Shown: positions 1-8,076, counted from the stretch's first letter. The stretch: DNA of 34,339 bases from CAYVQZ01 sp964453435 (GCA_964453435.1 CAYVQZ010000056.1:1-34339); one strand, 5' to 3'. A program made the numbers and translations. The notes: generated from the letters alone by a model not told the origin.

Positions 1-43
1 GCGCCGCCTGCTCATCCCCTATGTAGCCCACTATCCCACACAT
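1..43 (-). CDS. glmS: Glucosamine-6-phosphate synthase, N-terminal fragment (partial)
   Basis: Only the first 14 codons are in the window; the gene runs off the left edge. They read MCGIVGYIGDEQAA, the hallmark start of GlmS-type glutamine amidotransferases: after Met removal Cys2 is the N-terminal nucleophile that hydrolyses glutamine. A purine-rich AGAGGGAA ribosome binding site sits just upstream of the ATG at 43. GlmS converts fructose-6-phosphate and glutamine to glucosamine-6-phosphate, the first committed step to UDP-GlcNAc for peptidoglycan and LPS. Other MCGI-starting amidotransferases (PurF, AsnB) are alternatives, but the GIVGYIG continuation is typical of GlmS. Confidence 0.8.
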   Translation of the reverse strand, partial: MCGIVGYIGDEQAA

Positions 44-317
44 CGCGTTCCCTCTTGTATTGAATTATTAATTCTTGCCCAATGTACGCCGCACCTTGAA
101 GCGGGCGTTGCAGCGCTAGCCGCCAAATTCATGGACCCTTCTCATGTTTCTGCTGTCCTTTTCGTAACCAGGTATCTCTTAACAACCTAAGTTGGAGGAA
201 CGCCATGCGGCATCGTTTTTCCCCCGAAACCTTTGTTTGCGGCTTTGCCGAACTGTGAATGTGTCTACGGTTTCGGTGCTACGCGCACAGGAGCAGTCCG
301 CCAATCCGAGGTTGCTC

Positions 318-530
318 GACGTTCGCTTCAGGGACAGTGAATCTGTCTCACGGTTGCTTATGCGGGTTATTGGGGGACACCATGCGGCATGGTGTCCCCC
401 AATAACCCGCGACGAGCGTGACAGGGCGCGGGACTTCGCTTCGCTCAGCGAGAGAATGACTGGATTTCCCGGCCGAGCCGGGGAAATGGCATAGAGGCGG
501 CGATTCCGTAATTGGGCACAACCCCCTTTG
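318..530. repeat. Dispersed intergenic repeat family, copy R1
   Basis: This copy shares several words with copies near 2.3, 7.8, 24.3 and 25.1 kb: GTTCGCTTCAGGGACAGT, CGCGGGACTTCGCTTCGC followed by TCAGCGAG, and GATTCCGTAATTGGGCACA. The order of words matches copy R2 (head word, GGGACTTCGCT-CTCAGCGA hairpin, ATTCCGTAA tail). The edges are approximate because no clear terminal repeats close this copy. Confidence 0.6.
362..410. repeat. Perfect 49-base palindrome (24-bp arms, 1-nt centre)
   Basis: Bases 362-385 and 387-410 are exact reverse complements around a single G. The arm begins GCGGGTTATTGGGGGACACC. It lies inside repeat copy R1 and has no T-tract after it, so it is not a standard intrinsic terminator. 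It would form a very stable hairpin in either transcript or a cruciform in DNA. Confidence 0.9.
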
Positions 531-723
531 CTGGCGTTTCGGCAGAAAACGTAATTATCGACCAGATTCACAGTCCCGTGCGCTGTGCAATCGCCGCACG
601 GATTCGCTGTCCGATGCTTATTCCATTGTAGGCTAACCCACTTATGTTTTCAAATACCGTGGAACAGTCGATGCTCCGCCCGGTCGCATGGCTGCGGAAA
701 AACCGAAGAAAGAACGGGTATGC

Positions 724-954
724 TCAATCGAGCACAAGGCTGGTGGATGTGCTCGTTATTCCCTCGATCTTTCTGGTTTCCTCCACAATTGTCTTGAGCA
801 AGGCTTCGTAGTTTGGCGCTTCAACCACGGCTATGATGTCCTGGTCGCCGGTAGTCAAGTCGGCGGATTTCACTCGGGCCAACTTCTTGAGGCTGCCGCA
901 CACCTCTCGTTCTTTTCCCGCCTCGACTGAGATTTTCAGGTATGCTTTGGCCAT
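724..954 (-). CDS. Stand-alone Lrp/AsnC-type ligand-binding (RAM) domain protein
   Basis: The 76-residue product is a single alpha/beta RAM domain of the Lrp/AsnC family, with no helix-turn-helix. The pattern is typical: AYLKISVEAGKEREVCGSL (strand and helix), then TGDQDIIAVVEA and a C-terminal EGITSTSTSLVLD strand. Stand-alone RAM proteins bind small ligands such as amino acids and oligomerise, but cannot bind DNA by themselves. The start is secure: AAGGAGGTGA lies 6 nt before the ATG. It follows the M24-family gene by about 40 nt on the same strand, suggesting one transcript and a link to amino acid or peptide metabolism; that link is inference. Confidence 0.85.
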   Translation of the reverse strand: MAKAYLKISVEAGKEREVCGSLKKLARVKSADLTTGDQDIIAVVEAPNYEALLKTIVEETRKIEGITSTSTSLVLD

Positions 955-994
955 CCAATCTCACCTCCTTTCGGGATCGGTGTCCAAGCGCGCG

Positions 995-2153
995 CTAGGT
1001 ATTATCGAGAATAAGCTCTTCGAGCGAAGCAGGATATTTTGTGAGGAAGACGGGACCTGTTTCACTCACTATCACGGTGTCGGAGTGGCGGAATCCGCCG
1101 TAGCCGGGAATATAGATTCCCGGCTCGACGCTGACCGCCATTCGGTTCGAGTACGGTTTCGCTGCCCACGGCTATCCAGGGAGCTTCGTGCGCGCCTATG
1201 CCGAATCCGTGACCCGTCCGATGCAGGACATGGTCCTGGTGACCTTTTCTTTTCAGGAAATTCAAAACCTTCGCGTCTATCTCGGAACAAACTGCTCCCG
1301 GCCGTATCATGGCGGCCGCCATTTCGCGCGCCTCCATCATGGTTTTGAACAGGTCCCCGGCTTTTTTCTCCGGTTTCCCGACGAAGTACGTTCGCTCGCA
1401 TTCGGCGGAATAGCCGTCGGCCTGAAGGCTCACCAGGGAAACATTCGGTTGGCCCTTTTTTATCGTGTCGTTTATGGAAGGAGTCGAATGCGGCATTGCG
1501 CTCATGGGTCCGATCCATACCGCCGCGATTACGTCGGTGACCTGAAAGTTTGCGTGGGGGATGTCCTGAATGATTTTGTAAGTCATTGCATTGCGGCCGG
1601 CGGAGTAGAGGGTCAACTCGGTAACGCCCTCAACCGAATTTTCCAGCAATGTTTGAGTGCCCAGGTCGGCAACCTCGGCGGCATATGCGATGCGACCGAG
1701 TTCCCATTCCGACTTGATGAGCCTCGCCTCTTCGATAATATCGGCGAGAATCGTTTCACGTCCTATGGCTTCGCGAATGAATGTCGGGAGGGTTGACTCG
1801 ATGCCAACTTTCCGGGCTTTACCCAGTTCTTCATTGAGTTTGTCGGCCCAGCCGTATCCCGGGGCCGCGGGATATTCCTGGTAGCTCGAGATATTGTCGA
1901 TCCACGTATGTTCCCTGGCGTGTTCGATTTCCAGCCTGGGAAGCACGAAGCTCGCACGGCCGTCTTTTACGACGAGGCAAAACGGCCGCTCCTGCACCGC
2001 ATAAACGAAACCGGATAGATAGTACACGTTTTCCGGCCACACCGAGACATAGGCGTCAAGTTCGAGCGCTCTCGCTTTTTTCCAAATTTTTTCCATGCGC
2101 GAGTCGTATTCATGCCGGGTTGGGCGGTTCGTCAGCGGTTCTATCTTCTTCAT
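995..2153 (-). pseudogene. Creatinase/Xaa-Pro peptidase-like M24 protein, frameshifted near its 3' end
   Basis: Residues 1-140 form a creatinase N-terminal domain and the rest a pita-bread M24 fold. The frame from the ATG at 2153 reads correctly through HRTGHGFGIGAHEAP and VLEPN, then breaks near 1139-1142. The continuation AVSVEPGIYIPGYGGFRHSD lies in another frame and runs to a TAG at 995-997. Restoring two bases (AAT-ATG-GCG) gives about 386 residues, normal for the family. GAGAGGA precedes the start. Catalytic residues are atypical: the first metal Asp is replaced, the second is Glu (AECERT), and the last Glu is Ser (RHSD). Only the GHG histidine and the VEPG glutamate remain, as in creatinase, so this is probably not a metallopeptidase. 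The lesion may be a sequencing error or real decay. Confidence 0.8.
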
Positions 2154-2491
2154 GGACTTATCCTCTCTTCGTGTTCCCGAAAAGTTCGGTATCTCAATCT
2201 ATGTTTTTGGTCGACTGCGCTGCTTCTTCCGCGAGGTTACGGATCCTCCGTTTGCCGCGAAAACGGAGGAGACGAATGTAACCTTACAATTACCGCCTTT
2301 GAGTGTGTCCCACGATTGATGGTGAAGGTTGTTCGCTTCGGGGACAGTCCCGATTCTATCCCGCGCAATCCGCGGGACTTCGCTCCGCTCAGCGAAGAAA
2401 AGGATATTCCGTAAATCTGGGACAGTCCCCTACGCTGATCAATCGTGGGACACACTCCTTTGGCGCCATCGACACACCGCCTTCGCACCTG
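2154..2491. other. Intergenic gap dominated by repeat copy R2
   Basis: The gap between the M24 gene start and the phosphatase stop codon holds the 157-bp inverted-repeat element at 2301-2457. The 147 bases next to the M24 start must hold that gene's promoter, but I see no clear -35/-10 pair. Confidence 0.5.
2301..2457. mobile_element. 157-bp MITE-like element with perfect 20-bp terminal inverted repeats (copy R2)
   Basis: The ends are exact reverse complements: GAGTGTGTCCCACGATTGAT at 2301-2320 and its complement at 2438-2457. Inside are GGGGACAGTCCC near the left, GGGACAGTCCCC near the right, a CGCGGGACTTCGCT/CTCAGCGAAG hairpin, and ATTCCGTAAATCTGGG. It encodes nothing. This is the cleanest member of the repeat family. 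Size and termini fit a non-autonomous, trans-mobilised element; no transposase is in the window. Confidence 0.75.
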
Positions 2492-3100
2492 TCATCGAAG
2501 ATGGCAGGTGTCGTTGAGCCGAATCACCACGGGATGGGGCCATCGGCCGTTGTACTCTATTATGTTGACCGAAGCCACATCCTGGTGGAGGCGGCGAAAA
2601 TCGTTCAGTTCGAGTTTCATGGTGCGGCACAGGAGCGCGAGATTGCAAAGGTTATGGCCGACCACGACGACATTGCCTTCAGCGTGTCTTTCGACAATTG
2701 CTTCGAGAGCCGCCCACGCTCGGTTCTGCATCTCGCGCAATGATTCCCCGCCCGGCAGTCTGAGGTCTGCGGGGTCGCGGAACCATTGTTCGAGAAAGGT
2801 TGAATGTTGCTCAACGAGCTCGGTGAGTCTGAGTCCCTCGAACTCGCCCTGGTTCAACTCGCGAAGGTCATCGACCGCCTGAACATGGGCATCATGGTAT
2901 CTGGCAATTATGCGGGCCGTTTCCAAAGCTCTTTTGAGAGTGCTGGAGTATATCGCATCGATCTTTTTGTCGCTCAAACATCTCGCGACCAGTGCGGCCT
3001 GTCTGCGGCCCGTCGCATTCAGTTCGCTGTCACTGAATCCCTGACACCTGCGTTCGACGTTCCAGTCGGTTTCGCCGTGTCGTATGAGGTGTAGGAACAT
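2492..3100 (-). CDS. Histidine phosphatase family protein (phosphoglycerate mutase-like)
   Basis: The 202-residue protein has all branch-1 histidine phosphatase marks: LIRHGETDWN at 5-14 with nucleophile His8, Arg57 in SSTLKRALETA, Glu82 in RELNQGEFEG, and the second catalytic His149 in VVVGHN. The family removes phosphate through a phospho-histidine intermediate. Members of this size include alpha-ribazole phosphatase (CobC), GpmB-like proteins and broad sugar-phosphate phosphatases; the sequence does not decide among them, and no cobamide genes are nearby. GGGGAGA precedes the ATG. The gene starts 54 nt after signal peptidase I on the same strand, so the two may be co-transcribed. Repeat R2 follows its stop codon. 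Confidence 0.9.
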   Translation of the reverse strand: MFLHLIRHGETDWNVERRCQGFSDSELNATGRRQAALVARCLSDKKIDAIYSSTLKRALETARIIARYHDAHVQAVDDLRELNQGEFEGLRLTELVEQHSTFLEQWFRDPADLRLPGGESLREMQNRAWAALEAIVERHAEGNVVVVGHNLCNLALLCRTMKLELNDFRRLHQDVASVNIIEYNGRWPHPVVIRLNDTCHLR

Positions 3101-3154
3101 GAGATTTCTCCCCGAATTTATTTTTATTCCGGCTCGTTGGGCGGCGCGCCACGC

Positions 3155-3652
3155 TCAGCGCACGGCTCCGATTCGCTTTATTGGGTTGTATATGTGCGTG
3201 ATCTCGGTTTTGAGCAGGCGTATCGGCACGGGTCCGTACCAGCGGCTGTCGAGACTATTGGGCCGGTTGTCGCCCAGCAGAAAAACGTGTGCGGGCGGAA
3301 TTTCCACAGGCCCGAAGTTATCGTTTAAGCGGCGGCGCACATACGGCTCATCGAGTTTCTCCCCGTTAATATATACGAACCCGCCGATTATCTGAAGTTT
3401 TTCACCCGGCAATCCAACCACTCTTTTAACGTAGTAGTCGTTTTCGGCGCCGGTGGAAAAGACCGCAATGTCGCCGCGCTGAATCTCTGAGGGCTTGAGG
3501 CTGAACCCCAGGACATAATCCGACCGTTTCAGTGTTGGCTCCATCGAGTCTGACGGTATCAAGTAGAACTTGAGTCCCTTGAAGTCGAACAGATAAATGG
3601 CCCCGATAAAGAAGAGCAGGATCAACCACCAGGAACGGCTGTTTTTATTCAT
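3155..3652 (-). CDS. lepB: Signal peptidase I
   Basis: A compact type I signal peptidase of 165 residues, which cleaves Sec and Tat signal peptides at the outer face of the inner membrane. One N-terminal transmembrane segment lies at about 8-22. Box B IPSDSMEPTL carries the catalytic Ser36, box D YYVKRVVGLPGE the general base Lys76, and box E GDNRPNSLDSR spans 127-137. Length fits the short Gram-positive-like or deltaproteobacterial forms rather than the two-TM E. coli LepB. No strong ribosome binding site is visible before the ATG. A 100-nt gap separates it from the upstream response regulator, so it may be read through or have its own promoter. Confidence 0.93.
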   Translation of the reverse strand: MNKNSRSWWLILLFFIGAIYLFDFKGLKFYLIPSDSMEPTLKRSDYVLGFSLKPSEIQRGDIAVFSTGAENDYYVKRVVGLPGEKLQIIGGFVYINGEKLDEPYVRRRLNDNFGPVEIPPAHVFLLGDNRPNSLDSRWYGPVPIRLLKTEITHIYNPIKRIGAVR

Positions 3653-3752
3653 TCGTTTCTACGGGCCGTTGCTTCTCTTTTTCCGTGCGGACCGGATGCT
3701 GTCAGTTGGGAACGGTCGACGCCTGCGAATAGCAAGGTCTTTTGGCAAAGAG

Positions 3753-5159
3753 CTACTTATAGCCAAGTTTTTTCATTTTCTTGTAAAGCGTGTTTCGGTT
3801 GATGCCAAGCATTTCAGCCGCCCGCACCTGGTTTCCTCCGCAGCGCCGGAGCACATGTCGTATGAGGGGCTCTTCGAGTTTCTCAAGCAACTGTTCATAT
3901 ATTCCGCTGTTGTCGGTCATCATCCTAAGTTCCTGTTCGACGAGGTCGCTCCACGAGGCATGGGAAGCCGTCCCAGTTTCCACGGCATTAGCGGGCAAGG
4001 CGAGCGCCAGGTTCTCGGGGGTGATGGCCTGATCGGCTTGCATAACCATGATTCGTTTGATGAGGTTTTCCAGCTCTCGAACGTTGCCGGGCCAATCGTA
4101 GGCCTGGAGTATTTCCAGCGCAGCCGGCGTGAATGTGCGCAGTTCGACACCCATCTCGCCGGCGAACCGCTGAACAAAGTGGAAAGCGAGTTCGGGGATG
4201 TCCTCCTTTCGGTCTCGAAGCGAGGGCATCTCGATGGGGACAACATTCAGCCGATAGAAAAGGTCTTCACGGAATCTGCCTTCTCGCAGTTCTCTGGAGA
4301 CGTCTCGATTCGTGGCGGCAATAACGCGCGCGTTCACTTTTATGACTTTTTCTCCTCCGACAGGCTCTATTTCATGTTCCTGGAGCGCGCGCAGTAATTT
4401 CCCCTGCAGGTCGAGTCCGATGTCGGCGACTTCATCGAGGAAGAGGGTGCCGCCGTTTGCCTGTTCGAATTTTCCCATTCGTGTGGCGGTGGCTCCGGTA
4501 AAGGCTCCTTTCACGTGTCCGAACATTTCGCTTTCCAGGAGGTTTTCGGGAATAGCCACGCAATTCACCGGAACGAACGGCTTGGACGCCCGCAGGCTGT
4601 TGTAGTGGATCGCGCGCGCGACCATCTCTTTTCCGGTTCCGCTTTCGCCCTGGATCAGGACGGTGACGTCTTTATCGGCAACGCGTCCGATAGTCTTGTA
4701 AACGCGCTGCATTCGCTCCGAGCTGCCGACCAGGTTGTCGATCTCATATCTTCGCCGGAGGTTGGCCCTGAGCTCGAGGTTCTCGCGTGCGAGCGTTTGG
4801 GCCTTCAAGGCCTTTTCAACTATGAGTTCGAGTTCCTCTACATCGAACGGTTTCGTCAGATAGTCATACGCCCCCCATTTCATTGCCTCTATCGCGGTCA
4901 TCATGGTTCCATAGGCGGTAATAATGATAACGGCGAGGTCCGGCTGGACAAGTTTTGCTTGTGAGAGCGCTTCCAGCCCGCTCATTCCCGGCATTCGGAT
5001 ATCCATGAGAAGCACGTCGTAGTCGGCGTTCTTCAGTTGGGCCAGGGCTTCGTCGGCGTTTCCGACTGCTTCCGATTGATACTTCGGCGGGCCGAATGTC
5101 TTACTGAGCACAAACTGCATGCTTTCATCATCGTCGGCAATCAGAATTCTCGGCGCCAT
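3753..5159 (-). CDS. NtrC-family sigma-54-dependent response regulator
   Basis: Three domains are clear in 468 residues. The receiver (1-120) has acidic residues D10/D11, phospho-acceptor Asp53 (LLMDIRMPG) and Lys103. The AAA+ activator domain (about 143-380) has Walker A GESGTGKE at 171-178, the sigma-54 contact loop GAFTGA at 218-223, and Walker B GGTLFLDEVAD. The C-terminus is a Fis-type helix-turn-helix (RRCGGNQVRAAEMLGINRNT). Upstream in-frame ATGs at 5180 and 5177 overlap the kinase stop, but the ATG at 5159 has GGAAGGAGAT at good spacing and begins the receiver directly, so I chose it. It pairs with the kinase upstream. The sigma-54 promoter at 19.8 kb is a candidate target (inference). 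Confidence 0.93.
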   Translation of the reverse strand: MAPRILIADDDESMQFVLSKTFGPPKYQSEAVGNADEALAQLKNADYDVLLMDIRMPGMSGLEALSQAKLVQPDLAVIIITAYGTMMTAIEAMKWGAYDYLTKPFDVEELELIVEKALKAQTLARENLELRANLRRRYEIDNLVGSSERMQRVYKTIGRVADKDVTVLIQGESGTGKEMVARAIHYNSLRASKPFVPVNCVAIPENLLESEMFGHVKGAFTGATATRMGKFEQANGGTLFLDEVADIGLDLQGKLLRALQEHEIEPVGGEKVIKVNARVIAATNRDVSRELREGRFREDLFYRLNVVPIEMPSLRDRKEDIPELAFHFVQRFAGEMGVELRTFTPAALEILQAYDWPGNVRELENLIKRIMVMQADQAITPENLALALPANAVETGTASHASWSDLVEQELRMMTDNSGIYEQLLEKLEEPLIRHVLRRCGGNQVRAAEMLGINRNTLYKKMKKLGYK

Positions 5160-5176
5160 CTGCGATCTCCTTCCCA

Positions 5177-6799
5177 TCATATTCGGAGAGCTTGAAAAGA
5201 GACGATAAAAGTTGTCCCTTTCCCCTCTTCGCTGATTACGTCGATCGACCCCCCGTGTTCCTCAACGATTCTGTGTGAAAGCGCCAGGCCGAGTCCCGTA
5301 CCGCTTTCCCGTGTCGTAAAAAAGGGGGTGAAAGCCTGTTCGAGAACATGAGGGGGCATGCCACAACCGGTGTCATTGACTTCGACTGTAACGGACCGAT
5401 TTTTTCCATTGCCGAAGACAGGGTCTTCGCGAACATGAACGGTGAGGGTTCCCCCTTGTCTCATGGCCTCCACCGAGTTGAGGAAGAGGTTCAGAAACAC
5501 CTGCGTTAACTGGGATGAGTCGGCGCTGATTTTGCTCGTTTTGGGCGGGCAGTTCCTGACGACCTTGATTTCGGACTCTGCGAATGCCGCCTTCAGCACT
5601 TTGAGAGCCTGATCGATCACTTCCTCGATGTTTGCAGGCGCGAAATCCGCTTTGGCGGGCCGCGCGAAGTCGAGCAGTTGTTCAACCGTTCGGTCAAGCC
5701 GGTCCACCTCGCGAATGATGACGTCGAGGAATCCCTTGAGATTCTCATCCCGGCTGAGTTCTCTGGCCAACAGCTGGGAAGCGCCGCGGATTCCTCCGAG
5801 CGGATTGCGTACTTCGTGGGCGACGCCGGCGGCCATTGTCCCGAGAGCGGCCAACCTGTGGTTGCGCCGGGACTGTCGTTCGAGCCTTTTCAGCTCGGTC
5901 AGGTCCTGCATATTGACCACGATAGTCTGGTCGCCGACCGCATCGGCGCCGATTACCGACCATGTCACCGCTACGGGAACCGGAGCGGAATCGGGACCGA
6001 AAACAATGGCTTCGAAGCTTGCGGCGGCATTGGGGTCGTCGTAGATTTGGTCTATTATGTTCAGAATGCCCCGATGTTCCGCGAATACGTTGAGGAAATG
6101 TTGGCCGCTGACATGCTCGCGGCGGAAATCGAAAATGCGTTCTGCGGCAGGGTTTATGGTCACAATCAGACCGGTGGGGTCGAGAACCAGCACGGCGCCG
6201 GGCATTCCAGCCAGAATGCGGTCGGTTCGTTCTTTCATGGCGACGATCTTGCTGATTGCTCCGTGAACCCGCACCGCCTGCGCGATGATGGAAGCGATTA
6301 TGGTGAGGAAGTGCATATCGCCCTCGAGTGTGTCATCGCCCGAGCGCACCTTGTCGACACTGAGCACTCCCACGACCTCGCTCTCCAGCTTCAGAGGAAC
6401 GCAAATGAAAGCTATGTTGTCGCGGTCAATATTTCTGCGGGCCCCCGTCCTGTCCAGGAATAACGGTTCTTTCCCGATACTCGGGACGATGACCGGTCCT
6501 CCGGTCTCGACGACCTTTCCGGTGATTCCCTCGCCGATCTTATATTTTCCTCGCCGTATCTCGTCCTCGGAGAGGCCGTGGGCCACCCGGATGATCAGTT
6601 CTTTGGTCGAGGGGTCGAGCAGGGTAAGCGTGCCGCGTTTCATTCCGAATCTCGACGCGAGGATTTCCATTATCTGCTCGAACGTTTCGGAGAGGTCGCT
6701 CGAAGCTCCCAGTTTCCCCGAAATTGCCAGCAGAGCCTCTATTTCAGGCGCGTTCAGCGCGATGGATGAAGGGGGAAAATTGCCGCCGGAAGTTGTCAT
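5177..6799 (-). CDS. Soluble GAF-PAS sensor histidine kinase, NtrB-like
   Basis: The 540-residue kinase has no transmembrane segment and so senses a cytoplasmic signal. A GAF domain (about 30-180) has the NifA/FhlA-like FGMKRGTLTLLDP and IGEGITGKV signatures. A PAS domain follows (about 190-300). The HisKA domain has phospho-acceptor His328 in AGVAHEVRNPLGGIRG. The ATPase domain carries the N box (NLFLNSVEAM), G1 (VNDTGCGMP) and G2 (GTGLGLALS). The ATG overlaps the larE stop in an ATGA, and its own stop overlaps the regulator's upstream ATGs, so the three genes are translationally coupled. GAF domains bind small ligands or redox cofactors; the ligand here is unknown. Being made with LarE hints at a link to nickel-pincer cofactor or lactate metabolism, but this is only inference. 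Confidence 0.92.
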   Translation of the reverse strand: MTTSGGNFPPSSIALNAPEIEALLAISGKLGASSDLSETFEQIMEILASRFGMKRGTLTLLDPSTKELIIRVAHGLSEDEIRRGKYKIGEGITGKVVETGGPVIVPSIGKEPLFLDRTGARRNIDRDNIAFICVPLKLESEVVGVLSVDKVRSGDDTLEGDMHFLTIIASIIAQAVRVHGAISKIVAMKERTDRILAGMPGAVLVLDPTGLIVTINPAAERIFDFRREHVSGQHFLNVFAEHRGILNIIDQIYDDPNAAASFEAIVFGPDSAPVPVAVTWSVIGADAVGDQTIVVNMQDLTELKRLERQSRRNHRLAALGTMAAGVAHEVRNPLGGIRGASQLLARELSRDENLKGFLDVIIREVDRLDRTVEQLLDFARPAKADFAPANIEEVIDQALKVLKAAFAESEIKVVRNCPPKTSKISADSSQLTQVFLNLFLNSVEAMRQGGTLTVHVREDPVFGNGKNRSVTVEVNDTGCGMPPHVLEQAFTPFFTTRESGTGLGLALSHRIVEEHGGSIDVISEEGKGTTFIVSFQALRI

Positions 6800-7614
6800 T
6801 TTTCAGAGTCCGGAAGAACCTCGTTCATGCTTCCGGTGCGATACCCCTCAAGGTCGAGGGTAACGTACTTATACCCGATCCGTTTGAATTCAGCGACCAC
6901 TTCGGCAATGAGGTTCTTGTCGAAAATACGAGGAAATTCGGCAGGGGCGATTTCGATTCGGGCCGTGTGGTCGTAATGCCGCACTCGGATTTGGCGGAAT
7001 CCCTTATGCCGCAGGAACCGCTCGGCCGCGTCGACTTGGCTCAGCTTCGCGGCGGAGATACCGGCGCCGTAGGGGAACCGAGAGGAAAGACAGGCAAAAG
7101 AGGGTTTGTCCCACGTCGGAAGGCCCAGCGTGCGCGAGAGTTCGCGAATGTCGTCTTTCGTCAGACCGGCTTCCATCAGGGGGCTGCCCACGCCCAACTC
7201 ACGAGCGGCCTGGCTGCCGGGCCGATGGTCGGACTCGTCATCACGGTTGGACCCATCGACAACGGCCGCGAGTCCTTTTTCCCCGGCAATACGCGTGAGT
7301 TTCCCGAAAAGTTCGCGCTTGCAGTAATAGCAACGATTCGGGGGATTCGACACAAATTCCGGAATCTGTGTTTCTTCTGATTCGATAATAAGATGTGGAG
7401 CTTTCAGTTGGTCGGCCAGTCGGCATGCGTCCTCCAATTCAGACTTGGGATAGGTTAGAGACGTGGCCGTAACGGCCAAAACATTCTGCGGACCGAGGGT
7501 ATCCAGCGCGACTTTAAGCAGAAGGGCGCTGTCGACGCCTCCGGAGAAAGCCACCAGCACACTTTCGAGGCTTTTCAGTATCTCTTCGAGTTTTTCTTTT
7601 TTGGTTTCAAGCAT
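6796..7614 (-). CDS. larE: ATP-dependent sacrificial sulfur transferase LarE
   Basis: LarE adenylates pyridinium-3,5-dicarboxylate mononucleotide and donates sulfur from its own cysteine, a step in making the nickel-pincer nucleotide cofactor of lactate racemase-type LarA enzymes. The PP-loop SGGVDSA is at 24-30. FACLSSRFPYG at 173-183 holds Cys175, at the position of the sacrificial cysteine in the known enzyme. A CYYCKREL motif (95-102) is also family-typical. Length (272) is normal. The ribosome binding site is weak (AGGCAGACCC before ATG). No larA, larB or larC is in the window, so the cofactor would need genes elsewhere, or this is a related sulfur transferase of the same family. It heads an operon with a two-component system. 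Confidence 0.88.
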   Translation of the reverse strand: MLETKKEKLEEILKSLESVLVAFSGGVDSALLLKVALDTLGPQNVLAVTATSLTYPKSELEDACRLADQLKAPHLIIESEETQIPEFVSNPPNRCYYCKRELFGKLTRIAGEKGLAAVVDGSNRDDESDHRPGSQAARELGVGSPLMEAGLTKDDIRELSRTLGLPTWDKPSFACLSSRFPYGAGISAAKLSQVDAAERFLRHKGFRQIRVRHYDHTARIEIAPAEFPRIFDKNLIAEVVAEFKRIGYKYVTLDLEGYRTGSMNEVLPDSEK

Positions 7615-7654
7615 GGGTCTGCCTAATTTTTGAGCAATGATTCCGCCTTTATTA

Positions 7655-7683
7655 AATATAACAGAGCAAAGGAATTAAGTCAA
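7655..7683 (-). promoter_or_regulatory. Sigma-70 promoter for the larE-kinase-regulator operon
   Basis: On the minus strand TTGACT (7683-7678) and TATATT (7660-7655) are separated by exactly 17 nt in an AT-rich patch. Transcription would start near 7648 and give a leader of about 35 nt to the larE ATG. Confidence 0.65.
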
Positions 7684-7734
7684 TTTACCGAGAGCCTGTA
7701 TTTGTGTCTGCGCCACCATTGGCAATCCATTCGT

Positions 7735-7895
7735 GGGGTCAGTCCGCAATCTATCAACGGGACTTCGCTTTGCTCAGCGCAAAAAAAGGGGGGATTCCGT
7801 AATTGGGTACCGTGAGTGTGTCCGATAATTCGATTGGCGCTAATTCCGGGGACACGGAACCAAGAAATTCACGTCCGTAATTCTTGGGACAGCTC
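7735..7895. repeat. Dispersed intergenic repeat family, copy R3
   Basis: It contains CGGGACTTCGCTTTGCTCAG, then GGGATTCCGTAATTGGGTAC, then GTGAGTGTGTCCGATAATTC. The 23 bases at 7788-7810 are found exactly, inverted, at 24310-24332 in copy R4. TTCTTGGGACAGCTCCCTGC near the right side is a diverged family word. Edges are approximate. Confidence 0.6.
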
Positions 7896-8076
7896 CCTGC
7901 ACAGGGTTTTCGGCAGGATGAGGAATCGTGAGACGGATACATTTGCTTCACCTTTTCCGAGGTTCGGAGGCTGGGGGGACGGTTACATGGGAGAGGGGTT
8001 CGGACGAAAGGGAAAGGGGCAAATGACCTCGGCAGAAGGAGTGAATAAGGAACGTGCTTCATTCTGAAAGCTCGGT

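Larger units (their letters stand above)
44..723. other. Gene-free gap holding intergenic repeat copy R1
   Basis: No convincing gene is seen in these 680 bases. The open frames on both strands here run through repeat sequence and lack protein-like composition. The middle (about 318-530) belongs to the dispersed repeat family described separately and includes a perfect palindrome at 362-410. The rest (44-317 and 531-723) shows nothing I can name, although it should contain the glmS promoter. Confidence 0.6.
7615..8076. other. Gap with larE promoter and repeat copy R3
   Basis: This 462-base gap holds the larE promoter at its left side and repeat copy R3 in the middle. The short open frames across 7754-8067 are repeat translations without family resemblance. 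The last 170 bases before the CooC-like stop show nothing I can name. Confidence 0.55.

Noticed and set aside
179..571. Overlapping open frames of 130 and 100 codons on both strands
   Set aside because: They run through repeat copy R1 and its palindrome; the shared residues between the two strands are a product of the inverted repeat, and the composition is not protein-like.
3597..4397. Plus-strand open frame of 266 codons
   Set aside because: Lies antisense to the response regulator and signal peptidase genes, which have full family motifs; high GC third positions keep the opposite strand open.
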